A DNA stretch of 64,000 nucleotides, taken from NCBI RefSeq assembly GCF_040958695.1, contig NZ_CP162599.1, positions 2,390,001 through 2,454,000 of the forward strand. The letters are read 5' to 3'. The position numbers were made by a program, and so were the translations under genes. The stretch is from Ornithinibacillus sp. 4-3 (GTDB lineage: Bacteria > Bacillota > Bacilli > Bacillales > Amphibacillaceae). The notes below the pieces were generated by a model. The model had not been told where the DNA came from. It saw only the letters and a program-made list of their open reading frames with translations, and did no database searches. Shown here piece after piece: positions 59,611 through 64,000 of this stretch. Positions within the stretch are counted from its first letter, which is position 1; every line of letters starts with the position of its first letter.

Positions 59611-61016
59611 TTTTTCACCTCGTCATCTTCATACATCTTTTTTAGCGTTAAAACTAATAAATCTCGAATAAATTCTGGCAAATAATATATTTTTGACTCT
59701 GATCTTGAAATTTCTGGTAATAATCTTCCAAATGTGAACATATCTGCTGTTGCAACAGAATAAGTACGTTCTTTTTGCAAGGGTTCTCCATTCCACAATA
59801 CTCGTTTAATCGATTCATGGTTTCCATAATCAATTGTTTCTATCTCTAATCCTGAAAAGACCATTTTTCCTAGTTTCTTTCCACGAAAACCAAATCCCTT
59901 AAGTGCAAATTCTGTAAAAGCACTGGTATAGGACGAACGGATTACTTCCATTAGTTCATCCCCATCAAGCTCTACCACACAGGGATTAATTGGATGTGGA
60001 CAAATCCGGTGCACATCTTCGTACGATACCGTTCCAGACGGAAATGATTCTAATAATAACCCTGTATTCAGCATCGCACAATCTGCCTTAGTCCATTCCT
60101 TTAACGTTTCTGTCAATGACTTAATAATTGGTGTACCCTTTGACCAATCTACTGCCAATGATTCTTCTGTATGAACAACAGGGACAGATAAGATTGTATT
60201 TGCTTCTTGCTGTAGAGAAGATAATTTTTCTACCGTTTTTTCATCCTTCGGCAAATGAGCAATATTAATCGCATATGCTTCTTTATTAATTAATTTTTGA
60301 TTCGTGTGATCCCATGTTAATAAGACATTTCCAACAAATTCACCATTTTTACCCGCTGCGGTTAATAATGTCTCCTCCACCATTTCTCCAGTACGTAATA
60401 AATGATGTGTATGTCCCCCAATTATGATATCAATCTCTGAATGATTCATGGCAATTTGTCTATCTTCATTTAATCCTAAATGAGACAGCAAAATGATAAT
60501 ATCAGCATCTTTTTTCACTACAGCTAAATGTCGCTCTAATGTTTCTTGAGGAAAATCCACTTGCCAGCCCAATAACTGATAATAAGCACTATATGGAGCT
60601 GTTAAACCTAGAACTGCAATTCGAACTCCATTTTCTGATATTAGCTGTGTAGAAATTTTGAGCCAAGGGGGTTGCTCATCAATCAAATTATGCATATTAC
60701 TACACACCACTGAAAAATTCGCATCATCATACAAATGGTATAGATCATCATGTGATAAAGTAATTCCCTCATTATTCCCAAGTGTAACTACATCATATTC
60801 TGCCGCATTTAATAACTCAACATTTGCCTTTCCCATAAATGCTTCAGCAATCGGGGAAACTCTGTCCATATGATCTCCAATATCAAATAAAAAGCAGGAT
60901 TCTTTTCGATTAACAATTTTTGTTTTATTTTCCTTGAAAAAATGAACAATACGTGCCCAATGTTCAAAATGGCTATGTAAATCATTTGTATAAAATAAAT
61001 GGATATTTTCGCGCAT
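59607..61016 (-). CDS. yunD: metallophosphoesterase/5'-nucleotidase family protein (YunD)
   Basis: 469 residues. Metal ligands: YTNDLHSHFEHW at the N-terminus, FDIGDHMDR, TLGNNEG and GGHTHHL. The 5'-nucleotidase C-terminal domain follows. It would hydrolyse nucleotides or nucleotide sugars. No signal peptide, so it is cytoplasmic, unlike many 5'-nucleotidases. RBS AAAGGAG. It is upstream of the crotonase gene. Confidence 0.92.
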   Translation of the reverse strand: MRENIHLFYTNDLHSHFEHWARIVHFFKENKTKIVNRKESCFLFDIGDHMDRVSPIAEAFMGKANVELLNAAEYDVVTLGNNEGITLSHDDLYHLYDDANFSVVCSNMHNLIDEQPPWLKISTQLISENGVRIAVLGLTAPYSAYYQLLGWQVDFPQETLERHLAVVKKDADIIILLSHLGLNEDRQIAMNHSEIDIIIGGHTHHLLRTGEMVEETLLTAAGKNGEFVGNVLLTWDHTNQKLINKEAYAINIAHLPKDEKTVEKLSSLQQEANTILSVPVVHTEESLAVDWSKGTPIIKSLTETLKEWTKADCAMLNTGLLLESFPSGTVSYEDVHRICPHPINPCVVELDGDELMEVIRSSYTSAFTEFALKGFGFRGKKLGKMVFSGLEIETIDYGNHESIKRVLWNGEPLQKERTYSVATADMFTFGRLLPEISRSESKIYYLPEFIRDLLVLTLKKMYEDDEVKK

Positions 61017-61168
61017 ACGAATGCTCCTTTAAATCCAGTGTTCTCTACTTCTATCATACGTTAACACAGGAAAAAAATCAGTAATGACAAACATAAAAGA
61101 AGAGAAAACATAGGAGCACTCAAAATTTAATCTATTTGATAATGATATATTTCTTTGCAAACTAAAAA

Positions 61169-61302
61169 GGGCTGGGACAAAAGAGTTTATTACTTAGCTA
61201 ATTCCGAACATAAATTGCGCAAATATCCATTTCGGAAATATGCTTTGCTTCAGTTAAATATTGTTCGGATTTCAAGCTTAGTTTTTTCTTTTGTCCCAGC
61301 CT
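61169..61302. repeat. long inverted repeat, GGCTGGGACAAAAG type
   Basis: GGGCTGGGACAAAAGA near 61169-61184 matches TCTTTTGTCCCAGCC at 61288-61302, with nested ATTCCGAACA/TTGTTCGGAT pairs inside, so the whole 134 bases can fold into one long hairpin. On the minus strand TTTTT follows, so it may end transcription of the amidohydrolase gene at 61319. Elements of this GGCTGGGAC type are known as dispersed repeats in staphylococci and bacilli. Confidence 0.8.
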
Positions 61303-61318
61303 CAATCTAAATTAGATT

Positions 61319-62539
61319 TTAAATATTATCGAATGAGAAATTGCCTTTATAAATAGTTGCTTTTCTTTCTGCTCTTCTTGCTACAGTTTCCGCTGTACAT
61401 GTTGCATCAACTAAAACGATATTTGCAGCATCGCCAACTTTAGGCCATACTTGCTCTCCTAGTTGATTAAGTGGAGTAATTCCTCCAGTAATAAAATAAA
61501 TAGACTGGCTTAAGGAATACTCATCCTTCCATTGCTTGAGCTGTGCTAACCTTTCCAAACGTTCTAAAATATCACCATTATTAAATGGAGACCATGAATC
61601 AAATATATTATCGCAGCAAACTGCCGTGTTGATACCTTGTTCACGTAAATATTCAAGTGGTGGGAATTTACGGTCAATTGGAACACTAGAAATAAAGGTC
61701 ATTCCCGCCTCTTTTAACAAAGGAATCATCTCATCAAGTGCCGTGCGAGAGATATCACCAATTCCAAACGCATGACTTACCGCAACCTTTCCTTGTAAAC
61801 CTGCTTCAATCGTTAATTCAGCTAAACGTTTAATCGTGAAAGCTCCTAATTCATTAGGATCATGTATATGTAAATCAATTCCGACATTTCCTTCTACCGC
61901 TATGTCAACTAACACTTGTAAAGAAGTTTCAATATCATTATCCACAGTAGCTGGATCGACACTGCCGATATAATCCACACCATGTTTAGTAGATTCTTGA
62001 ATCAATTCTCTTGTATTTGCTTTTAAAAAACCATGCTGTGCAAAGCCGACAATTTCTGGTTCAATTTTCCCTGAGAATGTTTGGAATGCCTTTTTAATTT
62101 CTTCTAAATTCTCTAAACCTACTTCTGGATAGATATCTGCATGTGTACGCACATGTGTAACCCCGTATTTGACAAATCTTCCTAGTAAATTTTCTGCACG
62201 TTCCTGTGTAGTCGTTTTTAAAGTAGGCAATGTCGTTTTCTCAATTACTACTCTTTCTAAAATATTTTTAACAGGCTTTACTGCTCTCCATTGGTCCCCA
62301 AGCAATGTCTTATCAAGATGACAATGTTTTTCAACAAATGATGGTAGAGCTAAGAGCTGTTTTGCATCCTTCTTCGGTAGCTCATCTGTTAACTGCTCAG
62401 AAGCTGGAACAATATCAGTGATTTTTCCGTCCTCAATCAGTAGATGAAAAAATTCCGTATTAGTAGCTGTAATCATATCATTTTCTTTATAATAGCTTGT
62501 TTCAAGCCTTGTATTTGTTAACCAATAAGTAGTGTTCAT
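61319..62539 (-). CDS. cytosine deaminase-like amidohydrolase
   Basis: 406 residues of the CodA-type amidohydrolase group: VEKHCHLDKTLLG (metal ligands), HTHADIYPEVG, IDLHIHDPNELG, SHAFGIG and CCDNIFDSWSPF. These enzymes deaminate cytosine, isoguanine or related bases and hydrolyse cyclic amides; exact substrate unknown. RBS GGAGGAAT. It follows a nucleoside deaminase gene after 17 bases, suggesting a base-salvage operon. Confidence 0.9.
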   Translation of the reverse strand: MNTTYWLTNTRLETSYYKENDMITATNTEFFHLLIEDGKITDIVPASEQLTDELPKKDAKQLLALPSFVEKHCHLDKTLLGDQWRAVKPVKNILERVVIEKTTLPTLKTTTQERAENLLGRFVKYGVTHVRTHADIYPEVGLENLEEIKKAFQTFSGKIEPEIVGFAQHGFLKANTRELIQESTKHGVDYIGSVDPATVDNDIETSLQVLVDIAVEGNVGIDLHIHDPNELGAFTIKRLAELTIEAGLQGKVAVSHAFGIGDISRTALDEMIPLLKEAGMTFISSVPIDRKFPPLEYLREQGINTAVCCDNIFDSWSPFNNGDILERLERLAQLKQWKDEYSLSQSIYFITGGITPLNQLGEQVWPKVGDAANIVLVDATCTAETVARRAERKATIYKGNFSFDNI

Positions 62540-62556
62540 TCATATTCCTCCAATAT

Positions 62557-62958
62557 TTAGTTTTTCTCTAACAACTGCTCCATATGTATATCGCGCTCTT
62601 GTCTCGGCAGTGAAAGTTGATGATACACATAATCTTGACTTTCTGTACTGATTTCCGCAAAGTATACTGCATCTATTTTAGTAAAATAAATCGCACTCAA
62701 GCACATTGGACATGGCTCTGTGCTTGCATAAATTTCACAGCCTGTAAGATCCGTGGTTTGTAAAGATTGACATGCGTGTATCACAGCTTGTAACTCTGCA
62801 TGCTGTGATGGATCGTGCGTGCGCTTTACTTGATTAACCCCTCTTCCTACAATAACTCCATCCTTTACTACCACTGCTCCAAAAGGAGATCCATTTTTTG
62901 ATGTTTCATTATCCTGTGCCAACTTAATTGCTTCCTGCAACCATTTTTCTTTTAACAA
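62557..62958 (-). CDS. nucleoside/guanine deaminase-like protein (cytidine deaminase superfamily)
   Basis: 133 residues. Zinc ligands are HAEL and PCPMC. SKNGSPFGAVVVKDG near the N-terminus is like GuaD, which makes xanthine from guanine. Its shortness and motif fit, but isolated members also act on other bases. Start: TTG at 62958, 8 bases after AAAGGAG; the ATG at 62979 would include the RBS and overlap the ankyrin gene. Confidence 0.88.
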   Translation of the reverse strand: MLKEKWLQEAIKLAQDNETSKNGSPFGAVVVKDGVIVGRGVNQVKRTHDPSQHAELQAVIHACQSLQTTDLTGCEIYASTEPCPMCLSAIYFTKIDAVYFAEISTESQDYVYHQLSLPRQERDIHMEQLLEKN

Positions 62959-62971
62959 TAGATTCACTCCT

Positions 62972-63562
62972 TTAAGCATCGGCAGCTTTCAGTAGCAAAG
63001 CAATTTCCGTGTAGCCAAGCTGCTCCGCATGCTGCAATGGAGTTATACCATCTCGATCAGCAATATTAGGATCTGCCCCATGCTTTAATAACACTTCTAC
63101 TGCTTTTTGATGGCGTACTCCACCATCACCAAGAATTACTGCCTCCATTAATGCAGTCCAATGTAAATTATTAATATGATTGACATCAGAATCTGAATAA
63201 GTTAATAATTCTTCAATGACCTCTACATGTGCTCTTTCTGCTGCAGGAATGATAGCAATTCCTCCATATCGATTAGTCAGTTTCGTATTAGCACCAGCCG
63301 CTATTGCTAGCTTTACAATTTCTAAATAACCAGCTGCACCTGCATGGAGAAGTACATTATTTCGATATAAGTCTTGAATATTTACATCTGCCCCATGTTG
63401 AATTAATATATCTACAATCTTTGGATAATTATAACGTGTAGCTTCTAATACAGCGGTTCTACCTTCTGCATCACGGATGTTCACATCAACATCTTCTTTT
63501 AATAAATTTTTCAGATTTTCTATATCACCTGTTCTTGCATACTCAACTAATTGTTGACTCAT
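62972..63562 (-). CDS. ankyrin-repeat protein
   Basis: 196 residues made up of about five ankyrin repeats (for example DAEGRTAVLEATRYNYPKIV, TALMEAVILGD and DGITPLQHAEQLGYTEI). It has no signal peptide or enzyme domain, so a protein-binding role is likely. It is first in a tight cluster with a deaminase (14 bases to its TTG start) and a CodA-like amidohydrolase. RBS GGAGGAGAG. Confidence 0.88.
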   Translation of the reverse strand: MSQQLVEYARTGDIENLKNLLKEDVDVNIRDAEGRTAVLEATRYNYPKIVDILIQHGADVNIQDLYRNNVLLHAGAAGYLEIVKLAIAAGANTKLTNRYGGIAIIPAAERAHVEVIEELLTYSDSDVNHINNLHWTALMEAVILGDGGVRHQKAVEVLLKHGADPNIADRDGITPLQHAEQLGYTEIALLLKAADA

Positions 63563-63819
63563 TGTTCTCTCCTCCCACGCTAGTTCATTTATATTTTAAA
63601 TACCCTTTTTTCTATGTTAACATGCTAAGCACTTTTAGAAAATAAAATTGTAAGCGTTTTAATTTTGGATAATTACAAAGAGAAAAAATATTTTTTAATC
63701 CATATCACCTACAGGCACTAGAGATTAGGAGCTTTCTTTGATTATTTTTTTAAAAAGATAGTTGACAAGTTTCAAAGTCCCATGTAAAGTGAAAACAAAT
63801 TTAATAATAAAAATTAAAT

Positions 63820-63985
63820 TCTTATCCAGAGAGGTGGAGGGACTGGCCCTTTGAAGCCTCGGCAACAGACTTTTAAAGTACTGTGCCAATTCCAGCAAGC
63901 ATAATGCCTGAAAGATAAGAAGAGTGATGAAAATAGATAGCAAACCCTCTTCTTATAGTCTAATTAAAGAAGAGGGTTTTTTTAT
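63820..63985 (+). promoter_or_regulatory. SAM-I riboswitch (S-box) with terminator, for a gene beyond the window
   Basis: CTTATCCAGAGAGGTGGAGGGACTGGCCC, AAGCCTCGGCAACAGA, GTGCCAATTCCAGCAAGC and GATAAGAAGAG are the ordered S-box blocks (63820-63925). A terminator follows: AACCCTCTTCTT paired with AAGAAGAGGGTT, then a T-run (63943-63985). The controlled gene lies past 64000 and should concern methionine or SAM metabolism or transport. The short open frame on the other strand here is not a gene. Confidence 0.95.
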
Positions 63986-64000
63986 TTGTTTAAGACTCGC

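Noticed and set aside
63725..63943. 72-codon minus-strand frame
   Set aside because: It overlaps the S-box aptamer and has no RBS or homology that I recognise.

Overview
The window reads as chromosome of an AT-rich, endospore-forming member of the Bacillaceae, most like Oceanobacillus or a near relative. The evidence is the 5' part of a 16S rRNA with Bacillus-type sequence, strong AAGGAGG ribosome binding sites with many TTG starts, T-box, S-box and RFN leaders, sporulation genes (kapB, yutH, lytH, yunB), and gene order resembling the B. subtilis ytqB-metK-pckA-ytl, men, patB-kapB and yut/yun neighbourhoods. Species is inference; no search was run.

Layout. 1-956: start of an rRNA operon on the minus strand with tandem promoters. 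982-9243: rhodanese, leuS with a leucine T-box, ytqB (mnmM), ytoA, metK with a SAM-I riboswitch, and pckA with a CcpN-like promoter. 9538-12156: a three-gene SsuABC/ThiXYZ-type ABC importer (ytlA, ytlC, ytlD). 12241-17936: NUDIX hydrolase ytkD, a small conserved protein, then a catabolic group of M20 amidohydrolase, sodium:solute symporter and YtcJ-like amidohydrolase. 18204-31368: menaquinone biosynthesis (menF-menD-menH-menB in one direction, menA and menI in the other, menE detached). A glycine-betaine type ABC operon flanked by two dead IS fragments lies between menB and menE, and menC is not in the window. 31417-32672: riboflavin transporter ribU under an FMN riboswitch. 32755-46558: mixed housekeeping genes (patB, kapB, an orphan HPr, deoD, bioY, NDH-2, ferredoxin-NADP reductase). 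46643-56618: Fe-S assembly genes and the yut cluster, interrupted by two identical inverted IS3-family elements. 56655-63562: yunB, an HD-GYP protein, a crotonase, a 5'-nucleotidase (yunD), and an ankyrin/deaminase/amidohydrolase operon. The last bases hold a second SAM-I riboswitch for a gene beyond the window.

How the genes work together. menF, menD, menH, menE, menB, menI and menA cover most of the route from chorismate to demethylmenaquinone, and the type II NADH dehydrogenase would feed that quinone pool. metK, the two S-boxes and patB concern methionine and sulfur. yutM and nfu are Fe-S carriers.

The least explained content is a family of modular intergenic repeats (about 14614-14874, 32103-32420 and 38942-39201, with a fragment near 19867). 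They carry small hairpins with invariant AGGAC or AGGAT loops whose stems differ between copies by compensatory changes. Other points for a second look are an apparent ATT start codon for bioY, the IS-flanked opuA-like operon inside the men locus, a hairpin that buries the yunB ribosome binding site, a structured leader with terminator before patB, and an HD-GYP protein that lacks the His of its HD motif.
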